64,000 nucleotides of DNA from an uncultured Gammaproteobacteria bacterium (lineage in GTDB: Bacteria > Pseudomonadota > Gammaproteobacteria > Pseudomonadales > Pseudohongiellaceae). Made by a program: the position numbers and the translations under genes. Under the pieces are notes generated by a model, which ran no database searches, had not been told where the DNA came from, and saw only the letters and a list, made by a program, of their open reading frames with translations. The stretch lies in contig CAINTJ010000044.1 of the NCBI GenBank assembly GCA_903853385.1, forward strand, positions 1-64,000, given 5' to 3'. Shown piece after piece: positions 8,062 through 16,961 of this stretch; positions within the stretch are counted from its first letter, which is position 1, and each line of letters starts with the position of its first letter.

Positions 8062-8931
8062 TCAGAAACTGGTGAAGGTATTGCCGCGCTGGAACTGCCA
8101 GGTGCGGATGATCTCGAGTATGTCGATGTCCTTGTGCATTGCCGGCGGCAGCGCTTCAAACGGCGCCGACAATTGCACAATGCGGATCGCAGCGGCATCC
8201 AGCACGCGTTCGCCGGACGAGCGCAGGATGCGGATGTCGTTGATGGTGCCATCGGGATTGATCGATACCATCAGCCGCAGCGTGCCATAGATGCCGTTTT
8301 TGGTGGCTTCTTCCGGATAATTGAGATTGCCGATGCCTTCAATGCGCTTGCGCCAGTTGTCGAGATAGACCGCATCGCGGCTTTCGCGCGTGGAGGCCGA
8401 GGAAATCGTGTAGCGCTTGGGGCGCTTGGCATATTCCTGCCGATGCACGTCGAGCTGGGCCTGCAGGCTGGCCACGGCATCGCCCAGCGATTTGCTGTCG
8501 AGTTTGCTGAGATCCTTTTTGTCAGGCACAGGTTCCTGCTTAGGCGGTTGCTCGCCGCTCTTGCGGCTGATGATGTCCTGTTGTTGCGGCACCGGCACCA
8601 CCGGCCGTTCTTTCATGAACTGGTCGAGCTTGTTGATCTTGTTGGCGACAAACGGCGCCTTGTAGAGGGCTGCAGGTGCCAGCGCCTTGTCTTCGGTGCC
8701 GCTGCCTTGCTGGTTGGCCTGGGCGAGAAAGTCGGCATGGTCGGGGGCTTTGTCGCTGCGGTAACTGGCCAGGGTGATTTCAAAGTTGCTGACAATTTTG
8801 GGTGCCATCGTCACGGTAAAGCCCACACCCAGAATCAGTACGGCGTGCACGCACAACGACATGAACAGCGTGAAGCCCAGGCGCTCTTGCGTCAGCCCCA
8901 GTGAATCACCTTGGTCAAGCTCGTCGTACAT
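8062..8931 (-). CDS. TonB-family energy transducer
   Basis: A 289-residue protein with a short cytoplasmic N-terminus, one membrane helix (about residues 18-40, including FMSLCVHAVLILGVGF), a long Pro/Gln/Lys-containing periplasmic spacer and a TonB C-terminal domain (about 195-285: NYPEEATKNGIYGTLRL, then SINPDGTINDIRILRSSG). Such proteins couple the proton-motive force to outer-membrane receptors. I took the ATG at 8931, 15 bases after the gshB stop; an upstream frame start would overlap gshB. A TonB-family gene between gshB and yqgE is the arrangement seen in Pseudomonas. No ExbB/ExbD gene is next to it. Confidence 0.88.
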   Translation of the reverse strand: MYDELDQGDSLGLTQERLGFTLFMSLCVHAVLILGVGFTVTMAPKIVSNFEITLASYRSDKAPDHADFLAQANQQGSGTEDKALAPAALYKAPFVANKINKLDQFMKERPVVPVPQQQDIISRKSGEQPPKQEPVPDKKDLSKLDSKSLGDAVASLQAQLDVHRQEYAKRPKRYTISSASTRESRDAVYLDNWRKRIEGIGNLNYPEEATKNGIYGTLRLMVSINPDGTINDIRILRSSGERVLDAAAIRIVQLSAPFEALPPAMHKDIDILEIIRTWQFQRGNTFTSF

Positions 8932-8945
8932 CGTGTGGTTACCGC

Positions 8946-9896
8946 TCAGGCTCCCAGCTTGCCGGCCAGGCAACGCATCAGGTCGCCGGCGATGTCGAGA
9001 TTGAACATGGTATTGAGTTCGCGCACACAGGTGGGCGATGTGACATTGATTTCGGTGAGGTAATCACCGATCACATCGAGCCCGACAAAGATCAGGCCCT
9101 TGGCTTTCAGCGTGGGGCCTACTTGTGCGCAAATCCATTTGTCGCGTTCACTCAACTCCACACCCTTGCCAGTGCCGCCGGCCGCAAGATTGCCGCGGGT
9201 TTCATTGGGCGCTGGAATACGTGCCAGCGCATAGCCCACATGCTCGCCGTCGATCATCAGGATGCGTTTGTCGCCTTGCGCAATTTCCGGAATGAATTTC
9301 TGCGCCATGATCTGCTGCTTGCCGTGGTTGGTCAGCGTTTCGATGATCACACTCACGTTGGGATCGCCCGGCTTGAGCCGGAAAATGCTGGAGCCACCCA
9401 TGCCGTCGAGCGGCTTGAAAATGACATCGCCGTGTTCGGCGTGGAATTCGCGCAGCAGAGAGGCCAGCCGCGTCACCAGCACCGGCGGCGTGCACTGCGG
9501 GAACTGCGTGCAAAACACCTTTTCATTGCAGTCGCGCAACGACTGCGGCTTGTTGACGATGAGTGTGCCTTCCTGTTCGGCGCGTTCCAGGATGTAGGTG
9601 CTGTATATGAACTCGTTGTCGAACGGCGGATCTTTGCGCATCAGCACTACTTGCATCTCGGCCAGCGGGCGCCGCACGCTGTCGCCCAGCGTGAACCAGT
9701 CGTTGGCGTCATAGCGCACTGTCACCGGCCGCATCTCGGCAAAAGCGCGGCCCTGATCCAGATACAGGTCTTTCTGCTCGAGGTACCACAATTCCCAGTC
9801 CAGCTTTTGCGCCGCCAGCAACATCGCCAGCGTGGTGTCTTTCTTGAAGTTGATGGCGGCGATGGGGTCCATCACTACGGCGAGTTTGATGCGCAT
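8946..9896 (-). CDS. gshB: Glutathione synthetase
   Basis: This 316-residue ATP-grasp enzyme joins gamma-glutamylcysteine and glycine, the second step of glutathione synthesis. The start at 9896 gives MRIKLAVVMDPI, matching the E. coli N-terminus; the 21 extra codons upstream are not conserved. Typical stretches include VLMRKDPPFDNEFIYSTYIL, VNKPQSLRDCNEK, FKPLDGMGGSSIF, ETRGNLAAGG and the C-terminal TEINVTSPTCVREL. The first enzyme of the pathway, GshA, lies far away at 45661-47229. Confidence 0.97.
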   Translation of the reverse strand: MRIKLAVVMDPIAAINFKKDTTLAMLLAAQKLDWELWYLEQKDLYLDQGRAFAEMRPVTVRYDANDWFTLGDSVRRPLAEMQVVLMRKDPPFDNEFIYSTYILERAEQEGTLIVNKPQSLRDCNEKVFCTQFPQCTPPVLVTRLASLLREFHAEHGDVIFKPLDGMGGSSIFRLKPGDPNVSVIIETLTNHGKQQIMAQKFIPEIAQGDKRILMIDGEHVGYALARIPAPNETRGNLAAGGTGKGVELSERDKWICAQVGPTLKAKGLIFVGLDVIGDYLTEINVTSPTCVRELNTMFNLDIAGDLMRCLAGKLGA

Positions 9897-10075
9897 GCGG
9901 GTAGTCCGGCTGAATGAATCTGGCCTGATTATAGGCGCGCAGTTGCAGCGCGGCCACACGCTGGCCGCAGAAAAACCGGCAGCCTGGCCCGGCCTGTGCT
10001 AAACAGTGGAGTAGCCGGTGCAGTACGTGCGTTGGCGGGGCTGGATAAGGGACAGGGACATCAGGAGCAGCGTGC

Positions 10076-10489
10076 ATGGCAGCACTTAACCCGGTTACAA
10101 AAGCAATTGCGCGGGCCGTTACCACCATTCTGGTAGTGGATGACAATAGCGCTGTACGCCAGACCGCCGAGGCCATGCTGGCCGCCGGCGACTGCAGCTG
10201 CATCACAGTAGCGGACAGCATCGCTGCCCTGTGTGCCGTGGTTGAGCACCAGCCCCAGGTGGTGGTGCTGGATGCCGATAGCGGGCCCCTGCAACCCTGG
10301 CAGTTTGTGCGCTTGCTGCAGGAGCATCCCCAGCACCAGTCCATCCGGGTGGTTTACACCAGTACGCGTGATGATGTGATTGAGCGCGCCCGGGCTTTGG
10401 CGGCCGGCATCGGGCTGTTCCTGCCCAAACCATTTACCTCGGAAGAATTGCTGGCCGCCGTCAGCGGCCAGCTGTCCTCTGCCGCATGA
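10076..10489 (+). CDS. PilG-like single-domain response regulator
   Basis: A 137-residue CheY-like receiver. The acidic pair D22-D23 (ILVVDDNSAVRQTAE), phosphoacceptor D66 (VVVLDADSG), T95/S96 and K118 (LPKPFTSEELL) are all present, so it should be phosphorylated. Its sequence and its position divergent from gshB correspond to PilG of the Pseudomonas Pil-Chp pathway, which governs type IV pilus activity. Unlike the normal cluster, no pilI, pilJ or pilK gene follows. It overlaps the next gene by four bases (ATGA). Confidence 0.7.
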   Translation: MAALNPVTKAIARAVTTILVVDDNSAVRQTAEAMLAAGDCSCITVADSIAALCAVVEHQPQVVVLDADSGPLQPWQFVRLLQEHPQHQSIRVVYTSTRDDVIERARALAAGIGLFLPKPFTSEELLAAVSGQLSSAA

Positions 10490-10848
10490 ACGCGCCGCTG
10501 GCCGTAGTGTGTGAGGAATCTGCCACGCTGGCGCTGCAGTTGCAGCGTGCGCTGGAAGCGTTGGGTTTTGCTGTGCAAGTGTGCGATCCAGCCGGACTGA
10601 ACTTGCCACTGCACCCTGCGCCGGCGTTGATCTGTGTAGAGCTGCTCGGCAGCCACAGCAACGGTTTCAAGCTGCTGCGACAGCTGGCCCTTCATCATGC
10701 CTGTCCGCGGCTGTTGCTGACTGCGAGTGGTCGCAGCTCGGATGTGTATTGGGCGCGCCGCTGTGGCGCCACCGCAGTGCTGGCCAGACCCTTTACGCTG
10801 CAGCAATTACAGCAGTGTGTGGCCGCGGCGCAGGAGCGGATGCAATGA
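10486..10848 (+). CDS. Degenerate receiver-domain protein, PilH position
   Basis: A 120-residue protein with the spacing of a receiver domain but altered key residues: the acidic pocket is C-E10-E11 (VVCEESATL), the phosphoacceptor position is Glu (ICVELLG, E52) and the conserved Lys is Arg (LARPFT, R101). A Glu at the acceptor site often mimics or replaces phosphorylation, so it may act as a constitutive or pseudo-receiver. Its place after the PilG-like gene matches PilH. It starts inside the previous stop codon and the next gene begins 10 bases after it ends. Confidence 0.6.
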   Translation: MNAPLAVVCEESATLALQLQRALEALGFAVQVCDPAGLNLPLHPAPALICVELLGSHSNGFKLLRQLALHHACPRLLLTASGRSSDVYWARRCGATAVLARPFTLQQLQQCVAAAQERMQ

Positions 10849-10858
10849 GCAGGCCATT

Positions 10859-12793
10859 ATGGCAACGCTAGTGGCCCCGCCAGCGCTGGCTGACAGTGCA
10901 GTGGGCTTGCTGCACCAGCTGATTGCCCGCCTCGAACAGATGCTCGGCTCACACAAGTCGCGCGTGGCAAGCGCCGCCGAACTGGCGCGGACCAGTACTG
11001 CGTTGCAACAGTTGCAGCACTGGTTGCCGAGCAGCCATGACTTGCAGTTGGCACTGGTCAAATTGCATAAATTGTTGCCAGCGCTGTTACAGCCGCAAGC
11101 GCCGGCCACCACCGTTCGCTTGCTGGCGGCGGTTTATCAAATCCAGCAAAGCCTGCTGGGGAGCGTGCCGGTGGAACTGACCGCGTTCCGTGCCAGTGCC
11201 AGGGTCACTGCGCAGGCACCACTGGGGCAGCTGTGGAGCTGGCAACAAGCGGCGGCGAACACCGGGACTGCCGACTTTATGCAACCCTTGCTGGCTGCAC
11301 TGCTGCAACAGCTGGTGGCAGTGGCGCGCCGACCGGCACCGGCTGCGCGTGAGATTGCCGATTCGTTGTGGTCGCTGCACGCCTTGCTGGAATTTGGCCA
11401 CCGTGAGCCGCCAGTGGCTGTGGCCAGTGAGCTGTTGCAGGCATTGAGTATGGTAATCCTGCATCCCGGGCTGTTCAGCTACCAGCAACAAGTCCACTGC
11501 TGGCAGCAGCTGTGGCAATTGTTGCAGCAACAGCAAGCGCCCCAGTCACCTGAACTGGCCTGCCACGATCTGGAATTGTTGCAAACGGTACAACTCGAAC
11601 TGGGGCGTTATCGCCGGCAATTACTGATGTTTTTACAACAGGCCGAAGCGGCGCCGGCGCCGGTGTTGTTGTCGTATCCGTTGCTGCTGCTGCATTATCG
11701 CTTGCCGTGGCTGCTGCTGGCAGCCGGGCAGCGCAGCCTGTCGTGGCTGTGCCAACTGTGGCATCAGTGCCTGATGGTGCACTGGTACCATCGCGTGCCG
11801 GTGGGTCGGCGCTTGTTGCGGATGTGGCATGACTTTGCCGCCGCACTGGATTTGTCGCAATGGCCGGGCAGTTCAGCCCGGCAGATCACTCGCGGGCACT
11901 TGCAGTTGCTGCAGCAGTGGCCGGCGTCGCCGGCACGTCTGGTGGATCGTGTGGCTTTCCAGGGCGTGTGCGAGGGGGAGCAAAATGAGGAAGCCATTCC
12001 GCTGGCGGGCATTCCCGAACGGCTGTCGCGCGCATTCGTAATGTTGTCGGAGCAAGTAGTGCCGGAGTGGTTTGCTGACTCGCACAGTTATGCACAGCAC
12101 GCACCGGCGCTCACCACGGAGCTGCTGTTGCTGGAGCAGGGCGCCGCTGCGGTGAAATTGCCGGTGATTGAGCGCTTCTGCAGCCTGCTGCTGGCACTGC
12201 ACCAGCAAGCAGCTACCCAGCCGCCGCCGGCCGGCTTGCTATGGCGTGCACACCTGCATTTACGCGATCTGCTCGATGAAGCCGCGGCCTGGCAGGAAGC
12301 CGTGCCCGACAAGCCACTGGCCGACTCAATCCGCCAGTGGCTGCAAACTGCTGCGCCGCCGTTGCCACCCACGATGCCGGCCACAGCTGCGTTGGCCGGC
12401 ATGCTGGCACGCCTGCATGACTTCGTAAATTTGCTTGCCGGCTTTGTCGAGCAGCCGCTGCGTTTTAACGTGGAGCTTGCCAGCGCCTTGCCTGAACCAC
12501 AGCTGCCCTTGTGCGAGGAAACGTTGATTGCGCTGTTGCGCTTTGTGGTGCTGGAGCAGGTGCAAAGCAGGGCGCAGCGCCGCCAGGCCTTGAAGCCGTT
12601 GGCCACCACACTGGTAGTGAAGCTGGCGCACAGTGAAGCGGGCATCACCGTAGTGATCACTGAAACCGGAGTGGAAACAGCGCCGGATGCGCCAACCCTG
12701 AAACGTTTGCGCCACAAGCTGCCCGATGCCGTGCAGCAACTGGAGTGCCGCACTCAGCCAGGCCGCGGCCGCAGTTTCCACTTGGTTATTTGA
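10859..12793 (+). CDS. Large Leu/Gln-rich protein with a decayed CheA-like ATPase end
   Basis: A 644-residue protein without a signal peptide. Most of it is helical, very rich in Leu, Gln and Ala, and I recognise no domain there. The last 100 residues resemble a CheA-type histidine kinase ATPase domain: an N-box-like LLRFVVLEQVQSRAQRRQAL in which the essential Asn is missing, then VVKLAHSEAGITVVITETGV at the G1 position, and a C-terminal QPGRGRSFHLVI like the usual pG.GT.f.l.. end. Coming after PilG- and PilH-like genes, it may be a degenerate ChpA. I start it at the ATG at 10859, with AGG five bases upstream. Its stop overlaps that of the convergent glycosyltransferase gene by 8 bases. Confidence 0.5.
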   Translation: MATLVAPPALADSAVGLLHQLIARLEQMLGSHKSRVASAAELARTSTALQQLQHWLPSSHDLQLALVKLHKLLPALLQPQAPATTVRLLAAVYQIQQSLLGSVPVELTAFRASARVTAQAPLGQLWSWQQAAANTGTADFMQPLLAALLQQLVAVARRPAPAAREIADSLWSLHALLEFGHREPPVAVASELLQALSMVILHPGLFSYQQQVHCWQQLWQLLQQQQAPQSPELACHDLELLQTVQLELGRYRRQLLMFLQQAEAAPAPVLLSYPLLLLHYRLPWLLLAAGQRSLSWLCQLWHQCLMVHWYHRVPVGRRLLRMWHDFAAALDLSQWPGSSARQITRGHLQLLQQWPASPARLVDRVAFQGVCEGEQNEEAIPLAGIPERLSRAFVMLSEQVVPEWFADSHSYAQHAPALTTELLLLEQGAAAVKLPVIERFCSLLLALHQQAATQPPPAGLLWRAHLHLRDLLDEAAAWQEAVPDKPLADSIRQWLQTAAPPLPPTMPATAALAGMLARLHDFVNLLAGFVEQPLRFNVELASALPEPQLPLCEETLIALLRFVVLEQVQSRAQRRQALKPLATTLVVKLAHSEAGITVVITETGVETAPDAPTLKRLRHKLPDAVQQLECRTQPGRGRSFHLVI

Positions 12794-15700
12794 GGATGGC
12801 TTGTAACTGACTGGTGGCCACCGCAAACGAAAAGTTGCATGCAAGATTGGCGAGCGCACCGCTGGAAAGTTGCTGCCACAGCTTTTCATCTTCATAGGCG
12901 CGCACAATCGCAGCTGCGAATGCCTCCGGTGAAGCGGCCACCAACACATCCACTTCGGTCTGCAGCCCCATGCCTTCGGCCGCAATCGGTGAGGCGACCA
13001 CCGGTACGCCGTAGGCCATGCTGGAATTGATCTTGCCTTTGACACCGGCGCCATAGCGCAGCGGGGCGATCGACAACCGCACTTGCTCGAATAGGGGCAC
13101 GATGTCGGGCACGAAGCCGATGAATTCCACCACGGCACTGGCCTTGGCTAGCAGCGCTTTCGGCGCGTGCGGACCAACGACCAGCAACTTGATGCCGGGG
13201 TGTTTGCGCTGCAAAAGCGGCATGATGTCATCGATGAAGTAGTGCATGGCATCAACATTGGGCGGATGTTCGAAATTGCCGATGAAGAGTATGTGTTCAC
13301 GCTGTGCCCAGCTGTTGTGGCAACCGTGCACGGCGTGGATGTTGGACACCAGTGCCACCTTCACATCGGGGGCTTCCTGATGGAACAACTCCACTTCCAC
13401 CGGACTCACTACCAGCGTCTGGTGGGCTTTGCGGGCAATGCACAGCTCCTGCAAGCGGCGCATTTCCGCGGCTTCGGCTTCCTGCTTGTTGCCGGACAGC
13501 GCGGCCAGGCGTCGCTCGCGCAGAAAGTGCAGATCGACGGTATCGAACAGGACCTGCGCCTGCGGCGCGTGTCGCAGCACCGCATCGATGTTGTTTTCGG
13601 CGACGTCGGCGCGGCTGAGGATGACCAGCGAATAAAGATGGCCGCATTGCACGAGATGATGCGTCACGTTGTGCTGGTAGGGGTTGTACCAGCATTCAAT
13701 GCCCAGCGCCTGCAGCATCGGCGTGTAGCGCTCGTGATATTCCATGTTGTCGGGCACGAAGGTCACTTTGTAACCGAGTGTCTGCAGGATCTTCAGCAGG
13801 TTGAACATGCGCAGCGAGCCGGAGTCGTTGTCGGGCATCAGCACGCGTGCATCGACTACCAGTGCGCGCTTGTAGACCTTGCGCTCCTTTTCCAGCTGCG
13901 GCTGGAACGCATTGGGGCGATGGTTTTCCAGCACGCTCTGCCAGCGTTCAAAAAATTTCGTGTGGTTGGCAGCCTGATACGCCTTGATGCCGCCGCTGGT
14001 GTCGGTGCCGTTGGTGATGCCTTCGAAATGCACCACGCGTGCCAGCGGCTGGTAATAAACCTGCTTGCCGGCGGCGCGCACCTTGAAGGCCAGATCGGTG
14101 TCTTCGTAATAGGCCGGCGTAAAGAAGGTGTCGAACTGGCCGAGCGCAAAATAGTCGGCGCGGCGCAGCAGCAGACAGGCGCCGGAGCAGTAATCGACTG
14201 CACGCAGATAGGAATATTCCGGCTTGTTGGGGTCATCACCACGGCCGAAATTCCATGCTGAGCCGTCGCGCCACACAATGCCGCCGGCTTCCTGCAGCTT
14301 GCCGCCGGCGAACAGCAGTTTGGCGCCGATCATGCCTGCGTCAGGCCGGTCGGCAAAGGTGTTGACCAAGGCGTCGAGCCAGCCGCTCTGCACTTCGGTG
14401 TCATTGTTCAGCATCAGCAGGAATTGGCCGCGCGCGGCTTGCGCGCCAGCGTTGCACGACAGGATGAAGCCGCTGTTGTGTTCATTGTGGAGAGTGACAA
14501 TGCCGTCAATTGACTTGAGCAAGTCGGCGGTGTCGTCGCTGGAGCAATCATCCACCACGATCACTTCATAAGGCAGCGCGCCGCTGTTGGCCAGCACTGC
14601 CTTCAGGCAGTGGTAGGTGTAATCGCTTTTGTTGAACACCGGGATCACGATGCTCACCAGCGGTTGCGCGTGCGGCGTGAAATGCAGCGGATCGCGCTGC
14701 TTGCCGGGTGTGGACACTTTTACCTGCGGCAGGCGTGGCGTGCGGCGGATCAGTTTGGCAATGATCCTGCGGATGACACCGCCCACGCCTTCCACGCGCA
14801 GGAAATACTGCACCTTTGACACCATCCGCAGCGGCCGTGTGAGTTTCCAGCTGCGGCTGCTGTAGATGAGGTTGAGATCATGCCGCAGCGCGGCGATGAA
14901 CTGGTGCTCGGCGTTGTAGTCATATTGCAGACTGGCCATCGCGGTTTTGGTCTGACTGAGCTCGGCGGTAACGTTGACGAGAGTTTCGCGCAACTCATAC
15001 TGGATTCTTTCCAGCTCCGCCAGGTTGGGGCCGAGACTTTCGATGTACTGCGCACCGCGATCGCGCTGCCGACGAAAATCGGCACTTTCATGGCGGTACT
15101 GCGCCAGGAATTTTTCCATGATGGCGAACGCGCGCACCCGCAGACTGGCGGGTGCCTGTGCAAAGCCGGCATCGGTCAGCACCTTGCGGCAGAACAGCAC
15201 CAGGTCCTGGTTGATTTCGCCGCTCTCCAGATTCTTCACGGACTGCTGGCCAGGATGAATGCGGAACACCGCCAGCGCCTCATCGACAAAGCCAATCCGA
15301 TAGTGCGCCATGATGCGCGCCCACATTTCGAAATCGATCAGGTGGATGAAGCCGGCATCAAACAAGCCAACGGTGCGGAACACTTCGCGGCGTATCAGCA
15401 CCGCCGTGGGTTCGCCGAGCTTGTTGGTGGGCTCGTCAAAAAACGCCGGGTTGTCGAGATAGCGCAGACCGTCCATGCTGGGGTCGATGGTGCCCCAGCC
15501 CAGATGCAAATCCTGGCAGCCGTCGAAAATGATGCGGCAGCTGTGGTTGTCGGCAGCGCCGCCGGACATCAGCAACTGGCGCCGGCAATAGACCAGCCCC
15601 AGGCTGGCATCGGTGAGCGCCAGCGCCACCAGCTTTTCCACGCAGTCGGCGGTGATGAGGTCATCCTGGAACATGAACTTCACGAACTCGCCGCTGGCGT

Positions 15701-15956
15701 GACGGATGCAGTTGTTCCAGTTGTTGACCATGCCCTGGTCGGGATTGGTGACTATCGTCATCGGCAGTGTGCCGCGCGCCTGATAGCGCTGCACGATGGC
15801 GAGCGTGTCGTCCTGCGACCCGTCATCCGACACCACGATTTCAAGCGGGCGATAGCTTTGTGCAAAAATGCAATCCAGCGCCTCGGCCAGGAATTGTTGT
15901 CCTTGCCAGGTCGGAACCAGGATGCTGACAAGTGGATTGGGGCTGGAATCAGTCAT
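12786..15956 (-). CDS. Three-domain glycosyltransferase (GT2-GT2-GT4)
   Basis: A 1056-residue cytoplasmic enzyme. The N-terminal GT2 domain (residues about 8-230) has VSDDGSQDD and FQDDL. A helical, probably coiled-coil region (about 290-370) ends in SRSWKLTRPLR, a linker often seen in O-antigen glycosyltransferases. A second GT2 domain (about 432-680) has VVDDCSSDDT and LNNDTEVQSGWL. The C-terminal third (about 698-1056) is a GT4-like domain, RALVVDARVLMPDNDSGSLR to the end. Such fusions build surface polysaccharide or glycosylate surface proteins; the product here is unknown. It forms a unit with the smaller GT2 gene 45 bases upstream. Confidence 0.85.
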   Translation of the reverse strand: MTDSSPNPLVSILVPTWQGQQFLAEALDCIFAQSYRPLEIVVSDDGSQDDTLAIVQRYQARGTLPMTIVTNPDQGMVNNWNNCIRHASGEFVKFMFQDDLITADCVEKLVALALTDASLGLVYCRRQLLMSGGAADNHSCRIIFDGCQDLHLGWGTIDPSMDGLRYLDNPAFFDEPTNKLGEPTAVLIRREVFRTVGLFDAGFIHLIDFEMWARIMAHYRIGFVDEALAVFRIHPGQQSVKNLESGEINQDLVLFCRKVLTDAGFAQAPASLRVRAFAIMEKFLAQYRHESADFRRQRDRGAQYIESLGPNLAELERIQYELRETLVNVTAELSQTKTAMASLQYDYNAEHQFIAALRHDLNLIYSSRSWKLTRPLRMVSKVQYFLRVEGVGGVIRRIIAKLIRRTPRLPQVKVSTPGKQRDPLHFTPHAQPLVSIVIPVFNKSDYTYHCLKAVLANSGALPYEVIVVDDCSSDDTADLLKSIDGIVTLHNEHNSGFILSCNAGAQAARGQFLLMLNNDTEVQSGWLDALVNTFADRPDAGMIGAKLLFAGGKLQEAGGIVWRDGSAWNFGRGDDPNKPEYSYLRAVDYCSGACLLLRRADYFALGQFDTFFTPAYYEDTDLAFKVRAAGKQVYYQPLARVVHFEGITNGTDTSGGIKAYQAANHTKFFERWQSVLENHRPNAFQPQLEKERKVYKRALVVDARVLMPDNDSGSLRMFNLLKILQTLGYKVTFVPDNMEYHERYTPMLQALGIECWYNPYQHNVTHHLVQCGHLYSLVILSRADVAENNIDAVLRHAPQAQVLFDTVDLHFLRERRLAALSGNKQEAEAAEMRRLQELCIARKAHQTLVVSPVEVELFHQEAPDVKVALVSNIHAVHGCHNSWAQREHILFIGNFEHPPNVDAMHYFIDDIMPLLQRKHPGIKLLVVGPHAPKALLAKASAVVEFIGFVPDIVPLFEQVRLSIAPLRYGAGVKGKINSSMAYGVPVVASPIAAEGMGLQTEVDVLVAASPEAFAAAIVRAYEDEKLWQQLSSGALANLACNFSFAVATSQLQAILK

Positions 15957-16001
15957 TTCAATTCATTGGTGGCGGGCTGCAGGAACAGCCGGAGATGGAT
16001 A

Positions 16002-16949
16002 TCATGATAGCAAGCGGCGCAGCCAACGCGGCAAACGGTTGTCATCATGGCTGGGGGTTTGGGTTGGCAGCGCAGTCAGTTGCTGTTGCACTGCGGCATG
16101 GGTGGCCAGCAGCGTCTGCTGTTCATGCTGCAGTTGCGCATGCTGGCTTGCCAGCAGCTGCAATGCCGAATGCAATCGTTGCGCTTCACCTTGATGGTGC
16201 GCCACCACTCCCCACAATCGCACAATCTCGCTGAACACCACATCCATGTGTTGTTCATACAAGCCCTGGTGATTGTGATAGATCTGCACATGGGCCCGCA
16301 CAAAGCGCGCATGGTCATCCGCCATGGCGGCGTTGCGCGAGTTGTGGCGAATGCGGTAATAGAACAGTGTGTCAGGCAGTTGCTGCACTTCACGGCCGAG
16401 TCCGATCAAGGCCAGCCAGAAATCAAAATCTTCCCAGCCCTCGTGCATGTTGGGGTTGTAGCCGCCCACACTTTCCCAGTCAGCGCGCCGGAACACGCCG
16501 GCATTGAAGATCACATTACCGATCAGGATTTCCGGAAAACGGTAAGGTGGCAGCTCCCATGGCCCGCTCTTGTCACCGAAATACTCGGCTTTGCAGTAGA
16601 CAATGCCAAGCGCCGGCTTGGCGTCAAGCCGGGCGACGGCCTGTTCCAGATAGCCAGGCCCGATCTTGTCGTCGGCATCCAGCGCCAAAATGTAACTGCC
16701 CCGCGCTGCGGCGATGCCGGTATTGCGTGCATGAATCACACCCTGGTTGCTGGTGCGGATCAGGCTGCTTACTTGTGATTCGAGCCGGGCCAGTGCTGCC
16801 AGTGACCCGGCATCGGTGGAACCATCATCAACCACGATGATTTCAAAGTCCTGGAAACTTTGCTGATGGATCGATTGCAGTGCATCGCCCAGGTAGATGC
16901 CATGATTGAAGCAGGGGATGACGACCGAGACGGTGGGATTATTGGCCAT
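16002..16949 (-). CDS. GT2-family glycosyltransferase
   Basis: A 315-residue enzyme with a GT-A fold: VSVVIPCFNHGIYLGDAL at the start, VVDDGSTDAG (D41-D42) and the metal-binding LALDADDKIGPGYLEQA. An EGWEDFDFWLAL stretch supplies the usual catalytic acidic region. The last 60 residues are rich in Gln, His and Leu and look like a coiled coil. Sugar donor and acceptor are unknown. It lies between DUF484 and the three-domain glycosyltransferase; in many relatives xerC occupies this position. Confidence 0.85.
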   Translation of the reverse strand: MANNPTVSVVIPCFNHGIYLGDALQSIHQQSFQDFEIIVVDDGSTDAGSLAALARLESQVSSLIRTSNQGVIHARNTGIAAARGSYILALDADDKIGPGYLEQAVARLDAKPALGIVYCKAEYFGDKSGPWELPPYRFPEILIGNVIFNAGVFRRADWESVGGYNPNMHEGWEDFDFWLALIGLGREVQQLPDTLFYYRIRHNSRNAAMADDHARFVRAHVQIYHNHQGLYEQHMDVVFSEIVRLWGVVAHHQGEAQRLHSALQLLASQHAQLQHEQQTLLATHAAVQQQLTALPTQTPSHDDNRLPRWLRRLLS

Positions 16950-16961
16950 CGTGGCTCGGGC

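Noticed and set aside
7459-8904. 481-residue plus-strand frame
   Set aside because: It lies opposite yqgE and the tonB-like gene, both of which have clear family motifs; the frame is a codon-usage shadow.
10076-12793. Complete chemosensory (Chp) operon
   Set aside because: No CheW, methyl-accepting, CheR or CheB genes, and the large protein lacks key kinase residues.
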